This document shows positions 1 to 8,321 of a DNA stretch of 19,021 nt, piece by piece. Within the stretch, counting starts at the first letter, position 1. Each line of letters opens with the position of its first letter. The stretch covers positions 1 to 19,021 of the forward strand of contig JAGZRY010000008.1 of NCBI GenBank assembly GCA_018381425.1, given 5' to 3'. The notes beneath the pieces were generated by a model. It saw only the letters and a list, made by a program, of their open reading frames with translations, had not been told where the DNA came from and did not search any database. The position numbers and the translations under genes are program-made. This DNA is from Haemophilus parainfluenzae. Lineage in GTDB: Bacteria > Pseudomonadota > Gammaproteobacteria > Enterobacterales > Pasteurellaceae.

Positions 1-44
1 GGATAAATTCATTATTTTGCGTTAATTTGTTAAAATTGGGGCTG

Positions 45-50
45 ATTATA
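45..50 (-). promoter_or_regulatory. Possible -10 box of a leftward promoter leaving the window
   Basis: Read on the minus strand, 45-50 is a perfect TATAAT. No convincing -35 lies 16-18 bases upstream; TTGCGG is present but about 20 bases away. It would serve a gene to the left of the window, divergent from trmN6. In E. coli the divergent neighbour of yfiC is srmB, but that gene cannot be seen here. Weak call. Confidence 0.3.
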
Positions 51-55
51 CCTGA

Positions 56-64
56 AAGTGCGGT
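56..64 (+). repeat. DNA uptake sequence (Haemophilus type)
   Basis: Exact AAGTGCGGT core followed by CATTTT, matching the T/A-rich tail of the extended Haemophilus uptake signal. It lies between the possible leftward -10 box and the trmN6 start codon, so outside coding sequence. Confidence 0.9.
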
Positions 65-82
65 CATTTTCCGCAAGATTTT

Positions 83-781
83 ATGAGCAGCTTTACCTTT
101 AAACAATTCCATATTAATCAACAACATTGTGCAATGAAAGTCGGCACTGACGGCATTTTACTGGGTGCATGGGCGGATGTGTCTGATTGTCAGCGTATTC
201 TTGATATGGGGACTGGCACAGGCTTGGTTGCATTAATGCTTGCCCAACTAAGTCATGAGCATTGCCAAATTGAAGCCGTTGAACTTGATCCCTTTGCAGC
301 ACAACAAGCACAAGAAAACTTCCAGACCTCGCCATGGCATAATCGTCTTCATTTAACACGCCAAGACGTGCAAACTTATTGCCAACAAACAGCGCATCAA
401 TTTGATTTAATTGTGGCTAATCCGCCTTATTTTGCACAAGGCGTTGAATGTAAAAATGACGAACGAGCACTTGCCCGTTATGTTCAACAAAGTCATTTAG
501 ATTGGTTAAATTGGGCGATGAGTTGTTTATCCGAAAAAGGAAAAATCAGTTTTGTCTTGCCTTATGAGGCGGGGAAAACATTGATAAATTCAACCGCACT
601 TTATTGCATTAAGCAGACTGATGTCATTACAAAAATAGGAAAAGATCCACAACGGATGTTACTCACGTTTAGCCGAGAGCATTTACCACAGGTAAAAGAT
701 AGCTTGGTAATTTATGACGAAAACAATCAGTACACAGAGGAATTTATTGCATTGACGAAGGCATTTTATTTAAAAATGTAA
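83..781 (+). CDS. trmN6: tRNA1(Val) adenine-37 N6-methyltransferase
   Basis: Also called yfiC or trmM. The enzyme uses S-adenosylmethionine to methylate N6 of adenine 37, next to the anticodon of tRNA1(Val), in the cytoplasm. The 232-residue product shows a Rossmann SAM site (LDMGTGTG at 40-47), an acidic motif II (VELD at 66-69) and the NPPY catalytic motif of N6-adenine methylases at 113-116. The N-terminal FTFKQFH and CAMKVGTDGILLGAWA segments match E. coli YfiC as I recall it; that protein is slightly longer at its N terminus. The ATG at 83 keeps the conserved FTFKQF block; the ribosome binding site before it is weak. It is a single gene that converges on pnuC. An uptake sequence is embedded near codons 171-173. 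Confidence 0.93.
   Translation: MSSFTFKQFHINQQHCAMKVGTDGILLGAWADVSDCQRILDMGTGTGLVALMLAQLSHEHCQIEAVELDPFAAQQAQENFQTSPWHNRLHLTRQDVQTYCQQTAHQFDLIVANPPYFAQGVECKNDERALARYVQQSHLDWLNWAMSCLSEKGKISFVLPYEAGKTLINSTALYCIKQTDVITKIGKDPQRMLLTFSREHLPQVKDSLVIYDENNQYTEEFIALTKAFYLKM
593..601 (-). repeat. DNA uptake sequence (Haemophilus type)
   Basis: The plus strand reads ACCGCACTT, an exact reverse-complement core. It lies inside trmN6, where it encodes part of the Thr-Ala-Leu segment. Confidence 0.9.
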
Positions 782-804
782 GGGCATATTACTATGCCCT
801 TTTT
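781..804 (+). terminator. Intrinsic terminator of trmN6
   Basis: AGGGCATA (781-788), a TTAC loop and TATGCCCT (793-800) form a perfect 8 bp stem followed by TTTT. The stem starts on the last base of the trmN6 stop codon. Read from the other strand the U-tract is interrupted (TTACATTTTT), so it may also stop pnuC transcription, but less well. Confidence 0.8.
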
Positions 805-815
805 AATTGATGTGA

Positions 816-1499
816 TTAGTGATTTTCTGCTTTGACGAGCTTCGTCCAGTTGTAATAACCATATAATGAGTTGAGTAAGTAAGCACTATACATTAAGTAC
901 ATTGCTGGCTGTTCTGCCCAAAGCAAAATGGAAAGCACATTTAAGACAATCCATAATAACCATTGCTCACGATAACGCAAAATCATCAATAATTGTGCCG
1001 CTACGGTGATAATCGTGGTTAAACCATCTAATCCTGTAGAACTCCCGCCTGCCGCTTTTAAGGCTTGCACAAAGCAAAAAGTACCAACCCCAACACTCAC
1101 GAGTAAAATTGCCCAACCTTTTGGCGTCAAAGCTTTTGCAATTACACTTTCACCGCCATTATCATTTTGCATGTGTTGTTTCCACATAAAATAGCCGATA
1201 AATTGTGATGGGATATACACATAGAGCACCGTATTCATTTCACCAAGGAAATTGTTTCCCCAGGCGACATAAAAATAGGTGTAAGCAAAAATAAGCCCAA
1301 AGAAATAGTTACTAATTTTACCTTTACTCACCAATACGACACAGAGAATACCTGCAATGCCCGAAATCATGCCTAATGGACTATCCGGTGCAAGAACATA
1401 AGCAATAATTTGAGCAGCAAGGAAAATAACTACCCATGCCACTTCAAACGGTTTCCAGCCTGATAAAAATTCTTCTTTAAGTCGTTCTGTCCAATTCAT
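816..1499 (-). CDS. pnuC: Nicotinamide riboside transporter PnuC
   Basis: An inner-membrane facilitator that takes up nicotinamide riboside for NAD salvage. In Haemophilus this is the entry step of V-factor use, normally completed by the NadR kinase, which is not in this window. The 227-residue product is very hydrophobic with about seven membrane segments, begins with a short amphipathic stretch (MNWTERLKEEF) and has the family WxxW motif as WLLW at 180-183. The start was moved from an upstream ATG at 1532 to the ATG at 1499. That ATG has AGGAG about 7 bases ahead and gives the expected N terminus; the 11 extra residues of the longer frame look unrelated to the family. It is transcribed divergently from rapA and convergently with trmN6. 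Confidence 0.94.
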   Translation of the reverse strand: MNWTERLKEEFLSGWKPFEVAWVVIFLAAQIIAYVLAPDSPLGMISGIAGILCVVLVSKGKISNYFFGLIFAYTYFYVAWGNNFLGEMNTVLYVYIPSQFIGYFMWKQHMQNDNGGESVIAKALTPKGWAILLVSVGVGTFCFVQALKAAGGSSTGLDGLTTIITVAAQLLMILRYREQWLLWIVLNVLSILLWAEQPAMYLMYSAYLLNSLYGYYNWTKLVKAENH

Positions 1500-1530
1500 G
1501 GAACACTCCTGTTTTATGAAAAAGTACGTC

Positions 1531-1559
1531 ATTTTTACACCGCACTTTTTTAAAGTAAA
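1531..1559 (-). promoter_or_regulatory. Candidate pnuC promoter
   Basis: On the minus strand, TTTACT (1554-1559) resembles a -35 box. After 16-17 bases there is an A-rich -10 at 1531-1537 (TAAAAA, or AAAAAT preceded by an extended TG). Only four of six bases match in each box. An exact uptake sequence fills most of the spacer. The predicted start is near 1525. Confidence 0.35.
1539..1547 (-). repeat. DNA uptake sequence (Haemophilus type)
   Basis: The plus strand reads ACCGCACTT, an exact reverse-complement core. It lies in the pnuC-rapA intergenic region, within the spacer of the candidate pnuC promoter. Confidence 0.9.
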
Positions 1560-1585
1560 GCTTAGGTGACATTTAATTTAATTAT

Positions 1586-1601
1586 TGTGAGAAAAATCAC
1601 A
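1586..1601. promoter_or_regulatory. CRP (cAMP receptor protein) binding site
   Basis: TGTGA (1586-1590), six bases, TCACA (1597-1601): both half-sites match the CRP consensus exactly and at the correct spacing. The centre is 1593.5. That is about 63 bases upstream of the transcription start predicted from the TATAAT at 1645, close to the class I activator position, and about 69 bases upstream of the predicted pnuC start. The site is symmetric and could serve either gene. Confidence 0.72.
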
Positions 1602-1633
1602 CTTTATTTTTCATGCTTTTACTCGCCTGCGCC

Positions 1634-1661
1634 TTGCTTTCCCTTATAATCAGACTACAAT
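1634..1661 (+). promoter_or_regulatory. Promoter region of rapA-rluA
   Basis: A perfect TATAAT lies at 1645-1650 without a recognisable -35 box 16-18 bases upstream, as expected of an activator-dependent promoter below the CRP site. An alternative is TTGCTT (1634-1639), 16 bases, TACAAT (1656-1661). Predicted starts are near 1657 or 1668. Confidence 0.5.
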
Positions 1662-1698
1662 ATCGCCCCATTTTAAGAGATTCATTAAGAGGAAGATG

Positions 1699-4461
1699 AT
1701 GTCATTTGCAATCGGTCAACGTTGGATTAGTGAAACCGAAAATAACCTCGGATTAGGGATGATTACCGCCTTAGATTTCCGCTCGGTTACCCTTCACTTT
1801 CCTGCCACGGATGAAACCCGAATTTACGCGGTGGCGCAAGCGCCATTAACCCGAATTGCATTGAATAAAGGGGAACAACTTCATCACCAAGCAGGTTGGC
1901 AGGGTGAAGTCCTTGATATTCAAGAAATGAATGGTCTCTTATTTTATTTAGTCAAAAATGCACAAGGCGAAGATGTTATCGTCAATGAAAAAGAACTTTC
2001 TCCGATAATATCTTTTAGCCAAGCGAAAGATCGCCTCTTTTCATCACAGATTGATCGTAGTGAACATTTTGCATTGCGCTATCAAACACTTCTGCATCAA
2101 CAAGCTCAATTTCAATCGCCTTTGCGTGGCTTACGAGGCAATCGAGCGGGATTAATTCCTCATCAACTTCATATTGCGCAAGAGGTAGGAAATCGTATCA
2201 ATCCTCGCGTGCTCTTAGCGGATGAAGTAGGGTTAGGTAAAACCATTGAAGCGGGCATGATTTTGCAAAACCAGCTTTTTGCTGAAAAAGTACAACGTGT
2301 GTTAATTATTGTACCGGAAACCTTGCAACATCAATGGCTTGTCGAAATGCTTCGTCGTTTTAATTTACATTTTTCATTATTTGATGAAGAACGTTGTGAA
2401 GATTTTGCCGAACAAGCCATCAATCCATTTAGCACGGAAAGCTTAATTATCTGTGCATTAGATTGGTTGAAAGCACATCCTCATCGCGTACAACAAGCCA
2501 TTGAAGCTGAATTTGACTGTTTAATTGTCGATGAAGCGCATCATTTGGCTTGGTCTGAAAATGCACCAAGTACCGCTTATTTATTGGTGGAACAATTAGC
2601 TAACGCTATTCCGTCTGTTTTATTACTCACTGCAACGCCTGAACAACTAGGTTTGGAAAGCCATTTTGCACGCTTGCGCTTGCTTGATCCTGAGCGTTTT
2701 TATGATTACCAAGCCTTCTTAAAAGAACAGGAAAATTATCAACCTGTGGCCGATGCGGTGCAATCACTGCTTTCAGAGAAGCCGCTAAATGCGGTCGAAA
2801 AAAATCACATTTCTGATTTACTCAATGAGCGGGATATTGAACCATTATTCAAAGCTTTAGCCTGCCATAATGATGAGGAAAAGCAAGCTGCACGACAAGA
2901 GCTTATTCAAAATCTCATCGACAGACATGGCACAAGCCGAATTTTATTTCGCAATACACGCCAAGGGGTGAAAGGTTTCCCGCACCGGGTTTACCATCAA
3001 ATAACGATTGATGCGGCTGAAGTAGATGAAAAAATTCATTGGTTAATTGATTTTCTAAAATCACACCGAAATGAAAAAATCTTAGTCATTTGTAAAACAG
3101 CACAAACGGCAATTCAACTTGAGCAAATTTTACGAGAAAAAGAAGCCATTCGCAGTGCCGTTTTCCATGAAAAAATGTCGATTATTGAACGAGATCGCGC
3201 GGCGGCTTATTTTGCCGATACCGATAATGGTGCACAAGTTTTACTGAGTTCTAGCATTGGTTCTGAAGGCAGAAATTTCCAATTTGCTTGTCATCTTGTA
3301 CTCTTCGATTTACCAGAGAATCCTGATTTACTTGAGCAATGTATTGGCCGTTTAGATCGTATTGGACAAACACGAGATGTAAAAATTTATGTACCTTGCC
3401 TCGCAAACTCTACGCAGCAAGATTTAGCACGTTGGTATCATGAAGGTTTAAATGCCTTTGAACAAACGTGTCCTATTGGCATGGCATTGTTTGAACAATA
3501 TGAAGCTTTATTAAAAGTGCGGTCAGAAAACAAAGAGAATTTTGAGCAACTTATTCTCCAAACGCAAAAACAAGCAAAAGCATTGCGCTTAGCCTTAGAG
3601 AAAGGACGCGATCGTTTGTTAGAATTAAATTCTAATGGTGGAGAAAAGGCACAACGACTTGCGGCAGAAATTGCTCAAACAGATAATTCCCCACAATTAG
3701 TCGATTTTACACTGAATTTATTTGATATTATTGGTGTAGAACAAGATGATTTAGGTGAAAACAGCATTGTCATCACGCCAACGGGCACCATGCTTGTTCC
3801 TAATTTTCCAGGACTAAAAGAAGAAGGTATCACAATAACTTTTGACCGACAACTTGCCCTTGCTCGTGAGGAATTAGAATTTCTTACCTGGGATCATCCA
3901 ATGATACGTCAAGGCATTGATTTAATCGCTTCTGGTGACATTGGCAAAGCAGCAATGGCATTATTAGTCAATAAACAGCTGCCTGCTGGCACGCTGCTGG
4001 TTGAATTGATCTATATGATTGAAAGCCAATCACCAAAAGGTTTGCAACTGAATCGTTTTCTTCCGCCTACACCTGTTCGCTTATTGCTGGATAGCAAAGG
4101 AAACGATCTCTCCGGACAAGTTAATTTTGACTCATTGCAAAATAAACTTAAGCCCCTAGGTAAAAACATTGCGAATAAAATGGTCAAAATGGTTCGTTCA
4201 AATATTGAGCAATTAATTAAACTAGGCGATCACAAAATAACTGAAATCGCACAAACTCAAATTCGAGAAGCCAGTAAATTAGCAGATCAAACATTGAGCA
4301 CTGAGCTCAATCGACTTATAGCCTTGAAAGCAGTAAATAAAAATATTCGCCAAGCGGAAATTGATGTATTAGAAAAACAACGCGTGCTTTCTCTGAAAGA
4401 GTTAAGTAAAGCAAGTTGGCGATTAGATAGCCTTCGGGTAATAGTGACAAATAAGGAATAA
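1699..4461 (+). CDS. rapA: RNA polymerase-associated ATPase RapA (HepA), SWI2/SNF2 family
   Basis: Binds core RNA polymerase and uses ATP hydrolysis to recycle it from stalled or post-termination complexes. The 920-residue protein (numbered from the second Met) has N-terminal domains, then Walker A GLGKT at 178-182, the Walker B DEAH box at 278-281, LLTATPEQ (motif III), motif V IGSEGRNF near 520-527, motif [11 protein letters not shown] near 549-557 and a long C-terminal RapA domain. Two Met codons are adjacent. The second (1699) is preferred because it has a better distance from the AAGAGG ribosome binding site and aligns with the E. coli N terminus. It is about 48 residues shorter than E. 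coli RapA (968), mostly from one missing block near residues 435-445. Cys548 sits where E. coli has Arg before motif VI. Confidence 0.96.
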   Translation: MSFAIGQRWISETENNLGLGMITALDFRSVTLHFPATDETRIYAVAQAPLTRIALNKGEQLHHQAGWQGEVLDIQEMNGLLFYLVKNAQGEDVIVNEKELSPIISFSQAKDRLFSSQIDRSEHFALRYQTLLHQQAQFQSPLRGLRGNRAGLIPHQLHIAQEVGNRINPRVLLADEVGLGKTIEAGMILQNQLFAEKVQRVLIIVPETLQHQWLVEMLRRFNLHFSLFDEERCEDFAEQAINPFSTESLIICALDWLKAHPHRVQQAIEAEFDCLIVDEAHHLAWSENAPSTAYLLVEQLANAIPSVLLLTATPEQLGLESHFARLRLLDPERFYDYQAFLKEQENYQPVADAVQSLLSEKPLNAVEKNHISDLLNERDIEPLFKALACHNDEEKQAARQELIQNLIDRHGTSRILFRNTRQGVKGFPHRVYHQITIDAAEVDEKIHWLIDFLKSHRNEKILVICKTAQTAIQLEQILREKEAIRSAVFHEKMSIIERDRAAAYFADTDNGAQVLLSSSIGSEGRNFQFACHLVLFDLPENPDLLEQCIGRLDRIGQTRDVKIYVPCLANSTQQDLARWYHEGLNAFEQTCPIGMALFEQYEALLKVRSENKENFEQLILQTQKQAKALRLALEKGRDRLLELNSNGGEKAQRLAAEIAQTDNSPQLVDFTLNLFDIIGVEQDDLGENSIVITPTGTMLVPNFPGLKEEGITITFDRQLALAREELEFLTWDHPMIRQGIDLIASGDIGKAAMALLVNKQLPAGTLLVELIYMIESQSPKGLQLNRFLPPTPVRLLLDSKGNDLSGQVNFDSLQNKLKPLGKNIANKMVKMVRSNIEQLIKLGDHKITEIAQTQIREASKLADQTLSTELNRLIALKAVNKNIRQAEIDVLEKQRVLSLKELSKASWRLDSLRVIVTNKE
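2787..2795 (+). repeat. Degenerate uptake sequence (one mismatch)
   Basis: AAATGCGGT followed by CGAAAAA, inside rapA. It differs from the core at the third base only. Confidence 0.4.
3515..3523 (+). repeat. DNA uptake sequence (Haemophilus type)
   Basis: Exact AAGTGCGGT followed by CAGAAAA, inside rapA, encoding the Lys-Val-Arg segment (KVRS) after the helicase core. Confidence 0.9.
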
Positions 4462-4462
4462 T

Positions 4463-5122
4463 ATGGCACTTATTGAATACCATCCCTCTTTAGAACCGTA
4501 TTTAGATATTATCTATCAAGATAATCATATCTGCGTGGTAAATAAACCAAGCGGTTTACTTTCAGTTCCTGGCAATCAACCTGAATACTACGATAGTGCG
4601 ATGAGCCGGGTAAAAGAGAAATTTGGATTTTGTGAACCTGCACACCGTTTAGATATGGCCACAAGTGGGATTATTCTATTTGCATTAAGTAAAGCGGCAG
4701 ATAAAGAGTTGAAACGTCAATTCCGTGAACGTGAGCCAAAGAAATATTATCAAGCTTTAGTATGGGGACACTTAGAACAAGATAGTGGGGAAATTAATCT
4801 TCCTATGATTTGTGATTGGGAAAATCGCCCTCGTCAACGCATTGATTTTGTATTTGGCAAAAGAGCGGTCACTTTTTATGAAGTTTTAGAACGGTTACCA
4901 ACTAACTGTACTCGAGTGAAACTGACACCAATCACAGGACGTTCGCATCAACTTCGTTTACATACGCTTGCGCTTGGACATCCCATTTTAGGGGACAAGT
5001 TTTATTCTCACCCACAAGCTAAATCGATGTCACCTCGCTTATGCTTACATGCAGAAGAACTTATGATTGCTCACCCTATTACAGGTGAAAAAATGACATT
5101 CAGAGCTGAAGCTGAATTTTAG
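4463..5122 (+). CDS. rluA: Dual-specificity 23S rRNA U746 / tRNA U32 pseudouridine synthase RluA
   Basis: Isomerises uridine to pseudouridine at 23S rRNA position 746 and at position 32 of several tRNAs. The product has 219 residues, the same length as E. coli RluA. It shows VVNKPSGLLSVPG (25-37), the catalytic HRLD with the nucleophile Asp at residue 64, followed by TSG, and the late GRSHQLRLH segment typical of the RluA family. The ATG follows the rapA stop after a single base, and its AAGGA ribosome binding site lies inside the last rapA codons, so the two are cotranscribed and probably translationally coupled. The rapA-rluA pairing is also found in E. coli. It ends at a shared terminator facing rplQ. 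Confidence 0.96.
   Translation: MALIEYHPSLEPYLDIIYQDNHICVVNKPSGLLSVPGNQPEYYDSAMSRVKEKFGFCEPAHRLDMATSGIILFALSKAADKELKRQFREREPKKYYQALVWGHLEQDSGEINLPMICDWENRPRQRIDFVFGKRAVTFYEVLERLPTNCTRVKLTPITGRSHQLRLHTLALGHPILGDKFYSHPQAKSMSPRLCLHAEELMIAHPITGEKMTFRAEAEF
4861..4869 (+). repeat. Degenerate uptake sequence (one mismatch)
   Basis: AAGAGCGGT followed by CACTTTTT, inside rluA. It differs from the core at the fourth base only. Confidence 0.4.
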
Positions 5123-5136
5123 GAAAACAAGATATA

Positions 5137-5164
5137 AAAAAGGCTCACATCAGTGAGCCTTTTT
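5137..5164. terminator. Bidirectional intrinsic terminator between rluA and rplQ
   Basis: AAAAAGGCTCAC (5137-5148), an ATCA loop and GTGAGCCTTTTT (5153-5164) form a perfect 12 bp stem. There is a T-run on the right for rluA transcripts and, on the other strand, a T-run for alpha-operon transcripts. It lies in the 58-base gap between convergent stop codons. Confidence 0.93.
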
Positions 5165-5180
5165 ATTTTATAACAAATTA

Positions 5181-5588
<408 letters not shown>

Positions 5589-5604
5589 TTAACCTATGAC
5601 CAAA

Positions 5605-6594
5605 CTAGTCTTCAGCAATACTTGCTGGTGGCCAATTCTCAAGGCGCATACCAAGTGACAAGCCACGTGAAGCGAGAACGTCTTTAATTTCAGTAAGAGA
5701 TTTCTTACCAAGATTAGGCGTTTTTAATAACTCAACTTCTGTACGTTGTACTAAGTCACCGATATAGTGAATTGTTTCTGCTTTCAAACAGTTAGCAGAA
5801 CGAACTGTCAACTCTAAGTCATCAACAGGACGTAATAAAATCGGATCGAATTCCGGTTTTTCTTCCTTGACTTCAGGTTGACGAACATCACGCAAATCAA
5901 CGAATGCATCGAGTTGCTCTGCTAAAATTGTTGCTGCACGACGAATTGCTTCTTCCGGATCAATAGTCCCGTTAGTTTCTAACTCAATAACTAGTTTATC
6001 TAAGTCAGTACGTTGTTCAACACGTGCTGCTTCAACATTGTAAGCAATACGGTCAACCGGGCTATAACAAGCATCCACTAATAAACGACCAATTGGACGA
6101 TCTTCATTTTGTGAATGAGTACGAGCAGATGCTGGTACATAACCTCTACCACGTTGAACACGAATACGCATATTAATAGATGCATTTTCGTCTGTTAAGT
6201 GACAGATTACATGTGATGGATTAACAATCTCAACATCACCATCATGGGTGATATCAGCTGCAACAACAGGGCCAATTCCAGATTTATTTAATGTCAGAAT
6301 AACATCATCTTTATTCTGTACTTTAACCGCTAGACCTTTAAGGTTTAAAAGAACTTCAAGAATATCTTCCTGAACACCTTCTTTACTACTATATTCATGC
6401 AGTACGCCATCAATTTCTACTTCAGTTACAGCACAACCTGGCATTGAAGACAGAAGGATACGACGTAATGCATTCCCTAGAGTATGACCAAAGCCACGCT
6501 CTAACGGTTCTAAGATCACCTTAGCATGAGTAGAGCTAATTTGCTCGATATCTACTAAGCGTGGTTTTAAAAATTCTGTAACAGAACCCTGCAT
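5605..6594 (-). CDS. rpoA: DNA-directed RNA polymerase subunit alpha
   Basis: The 329-residue alpha subunit dimerises to start assembly of core RNA polymerase and binds UP elements and activators such as CRP through its C-terminal domain. Visible features are the N-terminal assembly domain (about 1-235, with [19 protein letters not shown] near 32-50), a flexible acidic linker and the C-terminal domain from about 249. The DNA-contact segment RSANCLKAE starts at Arg265, as in E. coli. The end is [12 protein letters not shown]. It sits between rpsD (31-base gap) and rplQ (40-base gap), with AGAGGAT as ribosome binding site. Confidence 0.99.
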   Translation of the reverse strand: MQGSVTEFLKPRLVDIEQISSTHAKVILEPLERGFGHTLGNALRRILLSSMPGCAVTEVEIDGVLHEYSSKEGVQEDILEVLLNLKGLAVKVQNKDDVILTLNKSGIGPVVAADITHDGDVEIVNPSHVICHLTDENASINMRIRVQRGRGYVPASARTHSQNEDRPIGRLLVDACYSPVDRIAYNVEAARVEQRTDLDKLVIELETNGTIDPEEAIRRAATILAEQLDAFVDLRDVRQPEVKEEKPEFDPILLRPVDDLELTVRSANCLKAETIHYIGDLVQRTEVELLKTPNLGKKSLTEIKDVLASRGLSLGMRLENWPPASIAED

Positions 6595-6625
6595 TTTATC
6601 CTCTCTTTGCTTTTAAGCTTAACTA

Positions 6626-7246
6626 TTATTTAGAGTAAAGCTCAACGATCAGATGTTCGTTAATGTCTGCTGATAAATCAGAACGTTCAGGAACACGTTT
6701 GAACACACCTTCCATTTTCGCAGAATCAACTTCTAACCAAGTTGGTTTTTCTCTTTGTTCTGCTAATTCTAACGATGCTTTAATACGTGCTTGTTTTTTA
6801 GATTTCTCACGAACAGCAACGACATCATTTACAGAAACTTGGAAAGATGGGATATTTACAACACGACCATTTACGACAATCGCTTTGTGGCTCACTAATT
6901 GACGAGCTTCTGCGCGAGTTGCAGCAAATCCCATGCGATAAACAACGTTATCCAATCTACCTTCTAATAATACTAGTAAGTTTTCACCAGTATTACCTTT
7001 TAAACGGTTTGCTTCTTTATAGTAGTTACGGAATTGACGTTCTAAAATACCATAGATACGACGAACTTTTTGTTTTTCACGTAATTGACTACCATAGTCA
7101 GACAAACGCGGTTTACGAGCACCGTGTTGACCTGGTGCTGTATCAATTTTACATTTTGAATCAATCGCACGCACACCTGATTTAAGGAATAAATCAGTGC
7201 CTTCACGACGGCTGAGCTTGAGTTTAGGGCCCAAATATCTTGCCAT
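6626..7246 (-). CDS. rpsD: 30S ribosomal protein S4
   Basis: A primary 16S rRNA binder that nucleates small-subunit assembly. In E. coli it is also the translational repressor of the alpha operon, acting on the leader before rpsM; that leader is conserved here at 8036-8117. The product has 206 residues, the E. coli length. The N-terminal region holds only Cys32 in this segment, so it is the non-zinc form. The S4 RNA-binding fold covers about 96-160 ([20 protein letters not shown]). It is the third gene of the alpha operon. Confidence 0.98.
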   Translation of the reverse strand: MARYLGPKLKLSRREGTDLFLKSGVRAIDSKCKIDTAPGQHGARKPRLSDYGSQLREKQKVRRIYGILERQFRNYYKEANRLKGNTGENLLVLLEGRLDNVVYRMGFAATRAEARQLVSHKAIVVNGRVVNIPSFQVSVNDVVAVREKSKKQARIKASLELAEQREKPTWLEVDSAKMEGVFKRVPERSDLSADINEHLIVELYSK

Positions 7247-7275
7247 TTTCTTTCTCCAACTATCCTATTACGCCA

Positions 7276-7668
<393 letters not shown>

Positions 7669-7681
7669 TTATTTACCCCGA

Positions 7682-8038
7682 CTATTTTTTGATCGGCTTA
7701 CGTGGACCCTTACGGGTACGCGCATTAGTTTTAGTACGTTGACCACGTACCGGTAAACTACGACGATGACGTAAACCACGGTAACAACCTAAGTCTAAAA
7801 GACGTTTGATGTTTAGTGTTACTTCACGACGTAAGTCACCTTCAACGGTAAATTTACCAACTTCGTCACGCAGTTTGTCAATCTGCTCTTCAGACAATTC
7901 GCTGATCTTAACATCTTCAGCAATACCCGCTGCAGCACAAATGCTCTTAGAACGAGTTTTACCGATACCGTAAATTGCAGTTAAAGCGATTACAGCGTGT
8001 TTGTGATCAGGAATGTTAATGCCTGCAATACGGGCCAC
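7682..8038 (-). CDS. rpsM: 30S ribosomal protein S13
   Basis: A head protein of the small subunit that contacts the P-site tRNA through its C-terminal tail and bridges to the large subunit. The product has 118 residues ([20 protein letters not shown]...), with the conserved [19 protein letters not shown] at 84-102 and a basic tail. The start codon is GTG, preceded by AGGAG at a good distance. The same GTG is used in E. coli and is part of the S4-repressed pseudoknot. It is the first gene of the alpha operon. Confidence 0.98.
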   Translation of the reverse strand: MARIAGINIPDHKHAVIALTAIYGIGKTRSKSICAAAGIAEDVKISELSEEQIDKLRDEVGKFTVEGDLRREVTLNIKRLLDLGCYRGLRHRRSLPVRGQRTKTNARTRKGPRKPIKK

Positions 8039-8117
8039 TATGCACTCCTATTATTTTAACTAATTTGGTATTCTGATCTTGAAAAGCCCGTTTTCAGGAT
8101 ACTCAAACAGAATACCA
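8036..8117 (-). promoter_or_regulatory. Alpha-operon leader: S4-binding pseudoknot ribosome binding site
   Basis: On the minus strand, GGTATTCTG (8108-8116) pairs with CAGAATACC (8067-8075) to give a 9 bp outer stem. Inside it, TGAAAA (8091-8096) pairs with TTTTCA (8080-8085) around the loop CGGGC. The stretch GAGTATCCTGAAAACGGGCT and the AGGAGTGCATAGTG start region match my recollection of the E. coli alpha mRNA leader almost base for base. In E. coli this folds into a nested pseudoknot at which S4 traps a stalled 30S complex. Confidence 0.88.
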
Positions 8118-8130
8118 AGGACATAAATGA

Positions 8131-8153
8131 GTTGAGTAGTATAACTACTCAAC
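8131..8153. repeat. Perfect inverted repeat overlapping the alpha promoter
   Basis: GTTGAGTAG (8131-8139), a 5-base loop and CTACTCAAC (8145-8153). There is no T-run on either side, so a terminator is unlikely. The -10 box of the predicted alpha promoter lies inside it. Confidence 0.7.
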
Positions 8154-8166
8154 CGGTTCTTTGCAA
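8138..8166 (-). promoter_or_regulatory. Sigma70-type promoter of the alpha operon
   Basis: On the minus strand, TTGCAA (8161-8166, four of six), a spacer of exactly 17 bases, and TATACT (8138-8143, five of six). The start would be near 8131, giving a leader of about 93 bases that contains the whole S4 pseudoknot. Read-through from spc probably also contributes, since no terminator follows rpmJ. Confidence 0.68.
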
Positions 8167-8179
8167 GAAGAAATGTTAA

Positions 8180-8293
8180 TTAACCTTGACGTTGTTTATG
8201 TTTAGGGTCGCTGCATAGTACGCGAACAACACCTTCACGTTTAACAATTTTACAGTTACGGCACATCTTCTTAACGGAAGCACGAACTTTCAT
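8180..8293 (-). CDS. rpmJ: 50S ribosomal protein L36
   Basis: The smallest large-subunit protein: 37 residues, [20 protein letters not shown]... ending KHKQRQG. It keeps the zinc ribbon ligands Cys11, Cys14, Cys27 and His32, so this is the zinc-binding (C+) paralogue. It is one residue shorter than E. coli L36 in the SDPKH segment. The ATG has AAGGAT upstream. It is the last gene of the spc operon, 28 bases after secY, and is easily missed because of its size. Confidence 0.96.
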
Positions 8294-8321
8294 TGCTTAT
8301 CCTTTTTACTTAAATGAACAA

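Noticed and set aside
6847..7185. A 112-codon open frame on the plus strand opposite rpsD
   Set aside because: It lies wholly inside the highly conserved rpsD gene in the opposite direction, has no recognisable family and is explained by rpsD codon bias. The other plus-strand frames inside the ribosomal block were rejected for the same reason.
8131..8153. The palindrome after rpmJ as the spc terminator
   Set aside because: The 9 bp stem is perfect, but no T-run follows on the minus strand (TCATTTATG). The promoter boxes fit the position better.
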